64,000 nucleotides of DNA from Theristus sp. LFF4_11. Lineage: Eukaryota > Nematoda > Chromadorea > Monhysterida > Xyalidae. Of this stretch, positions 12,101 through 22,700 are shown piece after piece (within the stretch, counting starts at the first letter, position 1; every line of letters begins with the position of its first letter). A model generated the notes under the pieces. That model had not been told where the DNA came from. It saw nothing but the letters and a program-made list of their open reading frames with translations, and ran no database searches. The DNA is taken from assembly GCA_030248135.1 (NCBI GenBank), contig JASANC010003435.1, forward strand, positions 35,109 through 99,108, written 5' to 3'. The position numbers and the translations under genes are program-made.

Positions 12101-14624
12101 CTAGTGGTGAGTAGTGTTCATGAATGCTCTGTTGCAGACTGGCAGTACGCCGACAGCTGAGTGAAGTGCTGAAGGCTGGCAACGGCACGGTCACTATCAA
12201 ACATTTGATATCACCATTCATGGTTGTGCCGAACGAGGGCGAACTCAGGGAGGCAGACACGGTTGTTGAGGGTACGTGCGGTTTTGCAATCATTGCTTTC
12301 GTATAGTCGAACTGTAATCATAGGCAGTCAGTTGATTGGCTGGCTGCTTTTGAATTGGGCTCAACGAGTGGTTTAATCAGCTCGATACAGCCAACCAGCA
12401 TGCCAGATTCAAATGCAAGAATGCACAAAATTCGATTTGAGTACAGTGTGAGTGTGACTGTACTCTGTGACATTTCATTCGAAATCAATGGACACGGAGT
12501 GGGAAATGGGATTCGTTTCAGAAAATTGCAATAAATGTTCTATCTGTTGTCCAGTTTTGCGTCTTTCCAAATTTTTTACCGTTTTTACTCCTATCTGTCG
12601 AAAATGCAACTAACATTTCGATACCTGCTTGTTGTTGTGGATCGCATTGTGGCTTCGCTGTTCACTTACATGTGTTTTAATGTGACCATATGGCTTTTTG
12701 TGATGTGTGGCTGATTTGGTGCAAGTTTTTGCAGCAATCATTGAGATGTCTGCCGCAGTCACACGTCACTGGCAGCCGTTTCCTCTGCTGACCACTGAGT
12801 TCAGTGATCGAGCAGCAAAAAGTCTCATTTCAACTAATTCCAACACTGATCACGGTCTGTCGGTTCCAGTTTGCTCTGCGGTGTGCTTTCCAGTGTCTCT
12901 TTGTTGTGTTTTGCTTGCTCTTTAAGTTTTCTTACTGTTTTTTGTTTCTCCTCTCAAAACTTGTTTCAGTTTTTTTTTATAGTGACAGTAATTTTTGTTT
13001 TTAGCGTCATCGTTTCGTTTTATATCTTCAGCAAGGGCTTTATCTATTTTTACTTTTTTAGCTGACAAACATAGCCAAATGTTTATCATTTCAAAGTTGT
13101 TTTTGCACCCGGACACTATCTTGTTCAACATTTTTTTTGCTTGGGGTAGTTCAGATTCATTCAAGGCAAAATGCTGTCAAAATTACTCCAATTCATTTTC
13201 ACTATTTTGTCCCTTCACCCTCCGCCCTCCATCCACATTGCTCACGTCTCGACAACATAGCAATAAAAACTCAGTTGGCTTATCCAATCTCCGCAAATGG
13301 CTAACCTGCATTTTAGCACTAGTGGAACCGCCCGAGTTTGCTCTGTTTGGCGACAGCAAACCACGAGCGTCAAGTGCTGGTGACGCTTGGCGCAGTCACG
13401 GGGGTGAGCGTGTGTGTGTGTGTGGTGTGTCATTGTGCTAGCAGTGGTAGAACATGTCGATAGTCAGATATCAGTGTCGATATCAGATTGTGTCACATAT
13501 GCCAATAGACAGACTGCAGTAAAAAAGCCATGCAATAACCGATCTGAAACTATAGCGATGTAGCTGTAAAAAATACAATAACGAATTTTTTTTGCCAAAC
13601 TTAGTCGTAGTTTATGGTCGTTGTACAGTTGTGCGTATTGTGTGTGTGTGTCGTGTCGTTGTTGTTGTTGTTGTGGAGTGCGGCAGAAACTGCAGTCAAT
13701 CAAAACACAGTATGAAAACGGCGAATCGTGTTGCAGGCGCCGGAACGCTGTGCGGCACGGGTCAATCGACTCCGGACACGCACAAGGAGGTGAACGTGGA
13801 CGTGCGCTTGACGTTGATCACCGACCAGTCGACGGGCGCCTCGAGTGTGTCCGCGCACGCGCTCTGGAAAGCCGACGGCAAACCGACGGACTGCGTGAAG
13901 CGAATCATCGACGGCACTGCCAACAACACCCAAGGCGTCGTCATGATCGTGTTCGTCGAGAAGGTCTTCCCGTCCATATTCAGCGCCATCGTCGGCGGAG
14001 GGTCAGTTTTGGACTTTTGAAACATAATTTTTTTCAGAGAACTCTCACCATTTTCAAGTTTTGAACACAGGCTTTTATGCTTTAGTTGCAGTTTCTCTTA
14101 TCTTCGGCACTTTTGAAGCGACGTCTGGTATTCTTGATCCGTAATGATTCAGTGACGTTGGCTGGCAGCCGAACTTGAGTTGTGTGTGAGATTAGGTCGA
14201 CGAAACAATCCGAGTGCCGCTCAACCTCCTTCACTTTGCCCGACTTCTTCGACGTCTGCTAATTTGTAATGTCGACACAGAAATATTCGTAATCGTCAAA
14301 ACAGTTCACAACAAATTTTTCTTTCACAACAAACGTTCACAACAACAAAGTGTTCCCACTGACAGCGTGATCGCGATGTACGCCGCCGTGGTGCTGGTCG
14401 CCGGCCGACTCATCCGCGTGCTCGTCTTCAACATGCCCACATCGGTGATCATCAATGAAATGCCGAACGTCGATCGCTTGATGAAGATCTGCCGCGACAT
14501 TTACGTGGTGCGCGAGGCGCGCGACTTCGCCCTCGAACAGGACCTGTTCGCGCGGCTGATATTCCTGTTCCGATCACCGGAGACGCTCGTGAAATGGACT
14601 CGCGCAAAAGTGAAATACGATTGA
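158..14624 (+). CDS. PIEZO: Piezo-type mechanosensitive cation channel, C-terminal part (5' end lies left of the window)
   Basis: Trimeric plasma-membrane channel opened by membrane tension. I assemble 21 exons: 158-458, 1155-1398, 1708-2018, 2369-2550, 2722-2909, 3098-3286, 3801-3930, 4257-4546, 4666-4799, 7366-7609, 8047-8223, 8620-8929, 9262-9604, 9850-10008, 10287-10434, 10591-10776, 11144-11284, 11524-11756, 12138-12271, 13737-14001, 14366-14624. Phases agree at every junction and give about 1,521 residues. Family landmarks in order: the SGDYYMFE-like segment after the beam region (exon 5), blade helices with [10 protein letters not shown] (exon 13), the anchor motif PFxxExxxxxxW ([12 protein letters not shown], exon 15), cap domain (exons 16-20), and the pore inner helix plus C-terminal domain ending [11 protein letters not shown] (exon 21). 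The start of exon 18 could instead lie 30 bases downstream. Donor calls at 2551 and 3931 are weak. Introns carry many transposons. An AATAAA lies at 15039. The N-terminal ~1,000 residues are outside the window. Confidence 0.96.
484..826 (+). mobile_element. Full-length tRNA-derived SINE (family A) with target-site duplication
   Basis: The head carries pol III promoter boxes (A-box-like TGGCTGAGTGG near 494, B-box GGTTCGAATCC at 537-547). A roughly 250-base non-tRNA body follows, ending in an (AAC)n tail. The 13-base sequence AGAGTGGAATGGT flanks the element directly at 471-483 and 827-839, as expected for LINE-mediated insertion. It lies in a Piezo intron, in the sense orientation. A functional tRNA is unlikely because the acceptor arm does not close. 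Confidence 0.9.
1441..1637 (+). repeat. Dispersed repeat (family R1), copy 1
   Basis: About 200 bases in the second Piezo intron, containing TCTGCGACTCAATG, a GGGGACTCGGA motif and GAATTCCCGCGTC. Related copies lie at 46405-46540 (same strand, truncated) and 53405-53620 (opposite strand). No coding capacity is seen and the class is unknown. The edges are approximate. Confidence 0.65.
5314..6101. mobile_element. Nested hAT-like non-autonomous element, 788 bp
   Basis: Ends TAGAGTTGGTA and TGCCAACCCTA are inverted relatives of each other, and the 8-base duplication GTTGTTGA flanks them (5306-5313 and 6102-6109). Both subterminal regions carry runs of AAAACCGG/CCGGTTTT. The terminal motif matches the element at 32044-32784, so the two are probably one family. 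It has no transposase. It inserted into the older hAT copy around it. Confidence 0.9.
6290..6990 (+). pseudogene. hAT transposase fragment, frameshifted
   Basis: Reading across at least three frames shows the C-terminal half of a hAT transposase. A helical stretch beginning near 6305 is followed by the family motif (L/V)D(P/S)RFK near 6455-6480 (here YVDSRFK), and then the dimerisation region. That region is visible as LDFWRAEL (about 6800-6822), [12 protein letters not shown] (6827-6865, different frame) and FSEAR plus NAEKVMFL (6885-6965, third frame). Frameshifts and an in-frame stop near 6823 make it non-functional. The BED finger and the catalytic DDE part were not found. Confidence 0.8.
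8449..8557. mobile_element. Short mariner-type MITE (family M1)
   Basis: 109-base palindromic element flanked by TA on both sides. It begins CAGTCTATCTC and ends with the inverted counterpart ATGGACTG. Internal arms carry AGCTGATTGGTTGGT and a CATCACGT motif shared with copies at 42394-42561, 47391-47542 and 56936-57042. Partial copies are visible near 10024-10100 and 12303-12400. It lies in a Piezo intron just before exon 12. Confidence 0.85.
8965..9165 (-). mobile_element. tRNA-derived SINE (family B), copy 1
   Basis: On the minus strand the head reads CCTCGTGGCCTGGTGGTAGT (A box), then a B-box-like GGGATCGAGCCCCG. A body containing GGTTAGCCCTGGCT follows, ending in an (AAC)n tail (seen on + as TTGTTGTTGTTGG at 8966-8978). 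The 7-base ATTTCTT at 8958-8964 and 9166-9172 is a plausible target duplication. Other copies are at 26236-26424 and 49266-49439. Confidence 0.85.
10919..11014. mobile_element. Palindromic MITE (family M2), copy 1
   Basis: Roughly 95-base snap-back element. It starts GCGGCATTCATGAATCAG, has a GACGCGTAGCT arm, and closes with CTTCATGAATGCCCC. Copies with the same layout are at 44878-44968 and 58793-58885. It lies in the Piezo intron after exon 16. The target duplication is unclear, possibly TAA/TTAA. Confidence 0.8.
11766..11882. repeat. Fold-back element, ~40-base arms
   Basis: The left arm (11766-11806) contains TGTCACGATTGTATTTCCCC and CGCGTTTCTATTTTCCCC. The right arm (11843-11882) is its near-perfect inverse (GGGGAAGTAGAAACGCGG, then ATCGTGATACCGG). 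The loop is about 36 bases. It begins ten bases past the exon 18 donor of Piezo, so the intron RNA would form a strong hairpin at the 5' splice site. No second copy is seen in this window. Confidence 0.8.
12272..13736 (+). other. Long Piezo intron (1.46 kb)
   Basis: Non-coding. It holds a half copy of MITE family M1 near 12303-12400 (TAGTCGAACTGTAATC..., GTTGATTGGCTGGC), several T-rich tracts and a short GTGTGTGTGT run near 13411. No RNA gene or ORF with family similarity was seen. Confidence 0.6.
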
Positions 14625-15870
14625 GGTTTTGTTGGCGTGGCTAGGTTTTGTTGGCGTGGCTGAAAATGTAGTGACGTGTTGACTTTGACCGTGTCGCGGT
14701 GACTTTTTTCGTCGCTTTTGTTGACTGACAACAAATGTTGTGTTGTTTGTCATTGAATTGTCTCTGTCTCTGTCTCTCTCTGTATGTGTCTGTCGTGCGT
14801 GTGATGGTTTGTTCTCCCATGTGACCTGTCGAGTGCTCCAATGATACAACGAATTCGCACACATACGAACTTTGGAGGACAGGAATATCAATAATACTTT
14901 TGTAATTCATAGCATAAATTTTTTCAGTAACAACCCATTTTTAAACGTTTTTTGTCGTTTTTTTGGTTTTTGTTTCCGTTCTGATGTGTGCCCTTTGTGT
15001 TTTGTATTCCACAAGACACATCCTTCGTTAACCGCTGGAATAAAAATACTCAGATAGTTTTTCGCTTTGTTTTTTATGTCTATCGACTAAAACTTTTTCT
15101 GTTGCCATCTTTATTCATCACTTGTTGATTACGTTGTTTGACACTTGCTTGTTTGCTATTGAGTTGTTTATGTTTCCGTTTGTTGTTTTTTTGCAATGCA
15201 CTTTGCTTGCACAGTAAAATGTAAAGTATTCGTAAAATGGTTGTTGTCACAGTTGTTGTTTTTTGTTGTAAGGCTTGTTTGTTGTAGTTGTGTGATCGTT
15301 TGGTGATGATGAAAAGTGTCTGGTCTTGTGACGTTTATTGTGTTTTGCGTTTCTGGGTATTCTGAAACGATTTTGTTTTCTTTGTATTCAGTCATTGAAA
15401 TTGAGATGTCCGTGTGAATGTGCTGGTAACAATTTTTTCAAAAATTTTTATTTTATTCAATCTTTATGTGGACAGAAAATCAAAAAACAATGTGCAAATC
15501 ATTCCGTTTTAACTCGTCGCACGGTAATATGTTTGTCGATCAATGAAAAAATGTGATTGGCGTCGCTGCTCTATTAATAAAATTATTTCTGTTTTCTCAA
15601 CTTCTTTGACCGTATTGTAACTGCTATAACTGTCTTGTTACAATTTATAGTGTGCTCTGTGATTGCTCTTGTATGTAATGTTGTGCAGACGTCTAAACTG
15701 AATAAACGGAGGACAAGAAATAAATAGTCGACCGCTGGGATTTTTAATGCTGTATTTTTGTTTATCCAACCACCTCGCACCGATGCATAGCAGTCGGTCA
15801 AGAGATATATCGGCTTTCACGTCTATATCCTCAAATTTGTTAGCGCAAACAAAACTCCACACCATCGACG
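14625..15870. other. Intergenic, Piezo 3' end to UPF0462 gene
   Basis: T-rich and without coding similarity. It contains a CTCTGTCTCTGTCTCT microsatellite near 14761 and a candidate Piezo poly(A) signal AATAAA at 15039-15044. The direct double of GTTTTGTTGGCGTGGCT at 14625-14660 is a 19-base tandem repeat. Confidence 0.5.
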
Positions 15871-17551
15871 ATGCATTCGCCAATGATTCTTGTGTTTTAT
15901 CTGTTGTTCACCATGGCGTCTGGCTGCACCGACAACAACGACCGCAGCACCACGGGCGCCGCCGTTCAGTCAACCTCCGACGAGCAAGAACAGCAGCGTC
16001 ACAAGCAAGAGCAGCGCGCACAACTGCGCCCGATCACCGGCGGCCGTTTCGCGCATCGGCCGCGTTTGCCCGGCCTCGCGTTCACGATCAACCAGACCTG
16101 GGACGCGCAGCCGTCCGGTCACCAGCCGTACACGTTCCGCCTCGACTGGCACTTCGAGCGGCAGCCGGGCAAGCCGCATCGACGGGCGATCAGGGTGGGC
16201 GCGGTTTTTTGTGGCGTTCTGTGGTTGACATTTCACATTTGAAATACAGTGGCGGCCAAAAGTGTTGGAACGCTGCGTGTGTGTGTGTGCTGTGTAGTGC
16301 GCGCGTGTTGCATCAGCCGTATAAACTTTATTATAAGAGTTTGTGGCAACGTTGGGTTCACGAGACACTTTTCGACCCAACGTTGCCCTTAAATTATTAT
16401 AATAGTGTTTGTATGGCTGATGCAACACGCGCGCAGCGTTCCAACACCTTGTAGTATCAGTGGAACTTGATGGAATTTGGCGGTTCGAAAGATTTGTTTG
16501 GTGCGCTGATTTTATAATCAGATCAGAGCATCCTTTTTGAGTGGATGTACAAATTTTATCATTTGATTGGTGCCAGTTTGGAATGCCGAATTATGTGGTA
16601 TTGGGTGGTTGGAGCGATTCACGCAACCTCCGTTGGTTCACGTAATCGTTGCTGATCTTTCGAGTTCTGCCTGCACGTCGTGAAAACGCCAAAGCTGACC
16701 GCGCCTGTCCGCTCAGGTTGACATGCGTGGTCCGCTGTTTGACGACCCGGATGCACCCGACGAGCTGCCCGGCTATTGTGGCAACCTTTGGGAGTACGAG
16801 GTGTTCGAGTTGTTTTTCCTGAACGATCGCCAAGAATATTTGGAGGTGGAGATTGGACCGCACGGCCACTGGCTGGTGTTGCTGCTGCGAGGCGTCAGGC
16901 AGCCGTTCAATAAAGGTTGTCGTCTTCTCCTGTCAGTTTTTGAATATTGAATTTTTGTAGATTCGTTATTATTTTATTTGCTTTGATTGATTGTCAATAA
17001 CGGCCCGCTGAAAAGCGTTTCGAATTTGTAAGATTGCACGGGGTTGTTATGTCGAAATCCATTTTTTTCTCTTGACGCACTTCGATTTTGATTCACAGAA
17101 GACACGTCAGCATAAACTGTTTAACGTCACCATTAATGGGAGAACAAAGTGTCTATAGAACAGAACCAATGTCCATTTGGGAAATATCATCAAATGAACG
17201 AAATCTATAAAAAACATCAACTGAACTGAACGTGTAGGCGAGGAGCTCGACATCAACATTGTGACGAACGAGCATGCGGACGGTGGTCAACAGTGGCACG
17301 TGCAGTTCGACATTCCGATCGCCTACCTGCCGGCGAACGTCACGAAATTCAACGCGTATGCGATCCATGGCTCCGGCACCGATCGTCATTATGACGCGCT
17401 GTTTCCGGTGACCGATGGAAACTTCACCGAACCGGACTTCCATCGATTGCAGTTCTTTCAGAGCGTTGACTTTGGTCAATTGCTGCCGGAGGGCATCAAC
17501 GATCGACCGTATTTGGACTTCACAATCGGAGAGCTCTGGGGCGCCAAATGA
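15871..17551 (+). CDS. UPF0462 family protein, C4orf33 homologue
   Basis: Three exons (15871-16194, 16717-16915, 17238-17551) with matching phases, coding about 278 residues. The C4orf33 core (about 200 residues in vertebrates) is clear. Visible pieces are TINQTWDAQP, a GPLFDDPDAP stretch, LWEYEVFELFFLND, YLEVEIGPHGHWLVLL, LPANVTKFNAYAIHG and a PDFHRLQFFQS tail. The molecular function is unknown. The fold resembles carbohydrate-binding or DOMON-like beta-sandwiches, but this is inference. Unlike the vertebrate protein, this one starts with a hydrophobic MILVFYLLFTMASG and a low-complexity Q/E-rich linker of about 35 residues. That suggests a signal peptide or anchor; alternatively the true start is internal. 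Intron 1 hosts a Tc1/mariner-like fold-back. Confidence 0.88.
16247..16461. mobile_element. Tc1/mariner-like MITE, long fold-back
   Basis: It begins TA-CAGTGGCGGCCAAAAGTG, a terminus typical of Tc1-like elements. The GTTGGAACGC at the left end returns inverted as GCGTTCCAAC at the right end. Long inner arms pair (CGCGCGTGTTGCATCAGCC with GGCTGATGCAACACGCGCG; AACGTTGGGTT with AACCCAACGTT). The right terminus is degenerate, ending near CAGTG at 16461. It lies wholly within intron 1 of the UPF0462 gene. Confidence 0.8.
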
Positions 17552-17962
17552 GCGGTTTGCTTGGCTTTGGCCGCTTTTACGATTGATAACCGTTCCGCTT
17601 TTTTCTGCTTATACACTTCGTTTATCTGCGTCATTTTTTAAAATTATCAGTTGATACTTGTTTGATTGGTTGATTGAGGTTGTGGAGTTATTTTGTGACA
17701 TTCTGTGACTGATTTTGTGATCCACTTTTTTGTTTGGCACTTTGTTTGTGTTTTGCATTTGGTTGATTTGTTTTTCGGTGGCAATGATGCTTGGTAATAT
17801 GGCGATGATAAAGCTTAGAAAGTCATGACTTTGGTTTCGTTGGATCTGCAAAGAAATCCAGGTGAAACCGTCCACTTCGTATTTTTCAGTACAATCGCCG
17901 AGCTGTCATTGTTAGACAAGTGATTCAAGAGCAGCTTATTGTGCGCTCGGATTGTGCCAGCA

Positions 17963-18668
17963 ATGAGCACACGGGCAAATGTCGTATCACAGTGGGTGGC
18001 GGACCCGGAGTTCTGCGCCGAGTGCGGCGCCATTCTGCCGTTGCCCGATCCGATGCGGAGTGTCGCTGAGTGCAACGTCTGCCATGCGCTCTGGGATGCG
18101 CACGGTTTGTTGCAACCGTACGTTTCGTTATCATGTTACGAGGGAGTACGAATGTGGCCAGAATTCGATCATCGGTTGCACTGATAGATGCGCAAAGCAG
18201 GATCGTCAATGACCAGCACAACACTGAGGAAAAAGTCCCCTGGAATCTCACCATGGTGGTGTGCTAGCGAAGGTGGGATACCATCATGGTATGGTGTGCT
18301 TATTTCAGGAACTCGTTTACGTTTTGAAGAAACACCAAGCTGGTGCGCTACCATCGGTAGCACAGCACACCATCCTGGTGAGCTTCTTGGTTTTGGTGTG
18401 GGCTGTGTATCACTTTACATTGTGTGTTCCCTCTGCTGCAGAACTGCGCAACAAGCCGGTGTACGAGTGTGAGGAGACCTTTGTAAGGGGCGCACTTTCG
18501 CAGTCAACCAGCGGTCAGGCGGATGGACCGGAAGTGGATCGCGTCTGTGGCGGCTGCGGACACGAGCGAATGACGTACAGCACCAGACAGACGCGATCCG
18601 CTGACGAGGGAATGACGGTGTTCTTCCGGTGCATCAAATGTGGACGCCTGGAGATTGAGTACTCGTGA
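17963..18668 (+). CDS. POLR1H: DNA-directed RNA polymerase I subunit RPA12
   Basis: Two exons (17963-18104, 18442-18668) encode 122 residues, the usual size. RPA12 is the TFIIS-like cleavage/proofreading subunit of nucleolar RNA polymerase I. The N-terminal zinc ribbon is visible as FCAECGAILPLP plus ECNVC. The C-terminal TFIIS-type ribbon has CGGCGHERMTYSTRQTRSADEG and CIKCG, including the acidic hairpin residues of RSADEG that enter the active site for RNA cleavage. The ATG at 17963 is chosen because the frame closes upstream and the finger starts about 17 residues in. The intron (18105-18441) contains a near-palindromic CACCATGGTGGTGTGCTA / AGCACACCATCCTGGTG segment. Poly(A) signal AATAAA lies at 18719. 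Confidence 0.95.
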
Positions 18669-19740
18669 TCATTGTTTGGTGATCGTTCAGTTTCAGTTGT
18701 GCATCGTTTTTTTGATGGAATAAATCACGAACTTGGTGGCAGTTTTGAACTTTTTTTGATCGTGTCAACAGACAAGCCTTTTTCTTGATTGACCAAGCTC
18801 AAAGGCATGCCATTCGTTTCTGCGTTCCGCTGTCTACCACCGATCAGTAAACGAGACGGTTTTCGAATTTCAAAATGTGTGAGTGTTTGTGCGGTTTATT
18901 ATGACGAATAAGTTGTGTAGTTTATTGCCAAATTTTGTCTTTTTCACTGCGTTATAAAGTCCAGCCGAGCCAAACAACATAACGCAAAATTTACATGAGT
19001 GTTTTTTGAAACTTTGTCGCATCTTCACAAATAGTGCGGTTACACTGTCATGTTTTAGAGACATAACTGCACTGGTTGAAAGGCAAAATAATGCACTGTT
19101 TTGAATTTTGAGCCTATGAAAACGTATAAATACATCGCAGCACGCCTGTAAACGCACGCAGGGTCGCCAAAAAAAGGCAAAATCATCAGATCTTATTCCG
19201 AGACTGCATTCTTTCCCTTTTTGGCGGCATGTGTTTATTCGTTCTTCGTCAAGTACAAATTTTTTCTTTCCATTTGCGTTGCTTCACAGGAACTGGTAAT
19301 AATTTATTGGTGATCCCATCGTTTCTCAAGCTTTTTTCTTAGTTTTTCATGCTTATTTGATACTGACAATAAACGTGTCTTTTAATTGAAAATGTTTTAC
19401 AGTTTTTTTTGTTTGTCAGCTGATTTTATCAGTATATTTCTAGCCGTAGTTCTGACAAGCGTGCTTGCAGTTTTTTGCATGCATTTTGAATTTGGCTAGT
19501 TTTTGCACTGTGGTCACGACACGATCATGGGTTTCATGTTCGTTTTGATTGCAAAGTATTTTCCGACAAAACTGGTTTTATAATTTTTATTTTTCAGTTA
19601 CCTTTGTCATGCAATTTTTGTTTGCATTCATGTGAAACTGATCACACTCAACACGTAGCATGTTTTAGGGTGTTTTCGGGTGCACGGAAATGGACACATG
19701 AAAATGACGAAGTTGAAAACGGACTGAGAAGTCGTTTGAA
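18669..19740. other. Intergenic, RPA12 to Cys-loop receptor
   Basis: AT-rich, about 1.07 kb. An AATAAA at 18719-18724 probably serves RPA12. No ORF with family similarity, RNA gene or clear repeat was seen. Confidence 0.5.
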
Positions 19741-22700
19741 ATGAACAGTGACAAACTCACCGCTTGGTCCGTATCGGGCCGAAGCATATTGGCGTTATCT
19801 CTGCTGATTTTGGCCGGTCACAGTTTGGCGCAGAAAAGTAAACCGGACAAAGGGCTGCCTCCGCCGAATGCAAGCACGAGCGAAGGGAAGACTGCGGGCT
19901 CGTCCGGCCCCGTGGCTCCGCCGCAGAAGGACACTTCGTGCCAGTGGAAGGCAAACGTCACTGGTAGGACGAGTTTGTGCAAGATTCTGAAACGCGTAAA
20001 GTTGCGGTTTCGCTAAGACGCATACACCTCGCTTGGTGCCCCCTCGCTGAACAAGCCTTGCCGCTAATTTTGCTGCTGAATTGACTGAATGTGAGATAAG
20101 GCGCGTTTCTATTAGAAAAAGTGATGCTAAAATTTAGTTTGTGCGTTTGTCAGTGCTGCCGTATTAAAAGATACCTTCAGCATTCAATGCCGAAATCAAA
20201 AATAAAAAAACTGTTCTTCTATCCAACCTTCTTTTGTCAATAATAAAATCTGAGCGTGCCAGATGTGCAATCATTGCCATTCCACGACTACGCGGTGCTC
20301 GAGGACTGCCTCTACTATGAGCTGAAAACGCGAGCCGCCGCCGCACAACGGGCCGAGGAGAAAGCGCTCGTCACGTTTCCACCGGTGGACACGAACGGGC
20401 AAGTGCTGGTGACGATCAACGACATCAAAGTATACGAAATCAGAAAGGCTGGTGGTCGCTGCGCTCAGTGGTTTTCGTTTATGGCTTCTGGAAGTTTTGC
20501 GGTTTTTCGGGAACAAAAAAAATTAGAACACTGAAACTGAAATGAAAAACAAATTAGAAAACTTTCAGTATTCGACGACGACGCAACCCTGGCTGGACTA
20601 TCGTGCGACCGGGTTTTTAGAAATGGTGAGGTACAGCACGTACTCGCATAAGATATGCCTTGCGATGAGTAATTTGGGCAGTGCTGCAACAGAACATTTT
20701 GAAACGATTGATTTGTAGCAATGGAGCGACGATCGTTTGACGTGGGACACAAACGAATGGAGGGTGGTCAGGTTGAAAATCAAACAGGCGCGAGACATAT
20801 GGACACCCGACCTGGACGATTATCGGTAGGTGTTAATTAGATTCATTTTCTCATTTGTCGTGCTTGTTCACTGATTTGGATATGTTATGTAATGTAATAT
20901 CGGTTTGTGTAGACTTGTTCAATCGGTACATCCATGGAGCGTTGGAGCCAAGTACCAGAACGTCTCCGTGACCCCGAAGGGCTTGGTGACCACACGCGGG
21001 CAATTTCAACATGAGCTCATGTGCAATTATGACCAGCAAGATGTGAGAATCCACACTGCGCGTGAATACACTTTTAGCGCTACCACAAAATTTTGTCCAG
21101 CAAAAGTCTTTTTTATTTTCAGAACGATGACGTTTGCTGTGCACGGATCGGCTCGCAGTTTTACAGTCAACTGATACGCTTTGCTGTAAAAACAGGTGAG
21201 AACGTGAGAGATTGTGTGTGAATGCTAGCCCTGGGTTGGTTGGCACATGCCACTTCGCAGGCCTGTCTTTACTAAATACCGTATTACCCCCATTAAACCC
21301 CCCCCCCCCCCCCCAAACCCCCCCCCCCCCCCCCCCCCCCACAAATAATCCCCCATGGGGGTTAATTGGAAACCTGTTTGAAACACATACCCAGCGAATT
21401 CAGTGGCTGAATGCAGTGACATTGGTGAAATTGTGCTACCAAAGGCCCCAAATGGATGAGTTAATGGTAATTTCATTACAAAAGTCTGTTACAAAAGGAA
21501 ATCTCTGTGAAAAGTAGAAGTTTCTGCAACTTTCTTGCCTGCCATGCAAGGTATTTTTGCCATTTTTCAACAAAACCCCACCCCTAGAAAATTTTGTATA
21601 ATAAACCCCCCCCACCAATAATCCCCCCCCCACCAATAAACCCCCACCCCTAAAAGTCGCTGACGTATTAATCCCCCATGGGGGTTTATTGGGGGTAATA
21701 CGGTAGTAAATAGTGCACTTTCATTTTGTCCTTTGCAGACAAAGTTAAAATTGGCCGCGAAGCGAATCATTTCCCAGTAAAAAGCAGCCGCGTTCGAACG
21801 TTAGACAGTTCTGATGGCACTGGGTAAGCCGAACTGGAATTGGTGAATTGCTTATCATCTGGTGAAAATCATATTGTTTACCAGAAAATCACACTGCAAT
21901 TTCAGTGCGCAACTGCTGAGCGTCTGCTTGGTGATCACGCCGAAGGTGCAGGACAGCGCGCCCACGCTGCCGATTGTCATCCTCGGCATCGTGATGCTGG
22001 CTGCTCCGTTGGTCGGCTCATTCAAGCATCAAATCATCATTAAGACGACTGTGATCGCACTGCTCATCGTGTTGTACTCGCCGGTTGAGTATTACTCGCG
22101 CAGGGCATGGAAGGACCTGCGACATGAGCCGCCGATATGTGAGAGCAAGCATATTCATTCGTTTTGATCGTCACGATATCACGAAATACAGTAGCTTTCG
22201 CACCCGAGCGAGGTCAACAAAATACACTGTTTTAGTATAGGATGTCGAGCTTTCAATAAAGTTTGTCCGGAAGTTTTAACCTGTCTTTTCAAATTTTTGA
22301 TTCAGCTGAAAAATACTCAAGAGACGCTGGACTTTCGATAAAATTTTCTTCGCACGCCTAACAAAATACCGTTGAAAATCCAATGTGCGTTCAGTGAGTT
22401 TGCGATTTGCAGATCGTTTCTTCGAGTTCACCCTTGTGATCTCGTGCGTGAGCATGTGCGTAACGCTGGCGCTGTGGGCGGCCGGGCGTCTCCGCCGTGG
22501 CGAGCGCAGCGTCGCTTCGGTGCCGCCGCCGCATCACATGCGTCTCGCCGCAAGCGCCGTCAATCAGCGCCTGCAATGCTGTCATCTGTTCACGTTTGCC
22601 GCGGCGTCCGAGATTCAGCACGAGAAACTCGAGAATCAACCGCAGCTCGACTCGGTCACGACGACGACAACTGCTGCTGACAGTGAAGGTCGACCGACAG

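Noticed and set aside
21300..21345. Poly-C runs taken as gap filler or sequencing artefact
   Set aside because: They lie inside an element with matching inverted ends and TA flanks. Exact run lengths may be wrong, but the element is real.
20263..22138. Loss of TM1 in the ligand-gated channel
   Set aside because: On first reading the LPIVIL... segment seemed to be TM3. Placing it after the beta-10-like LLSVCLVITPKVQ gives the full set of four helices.
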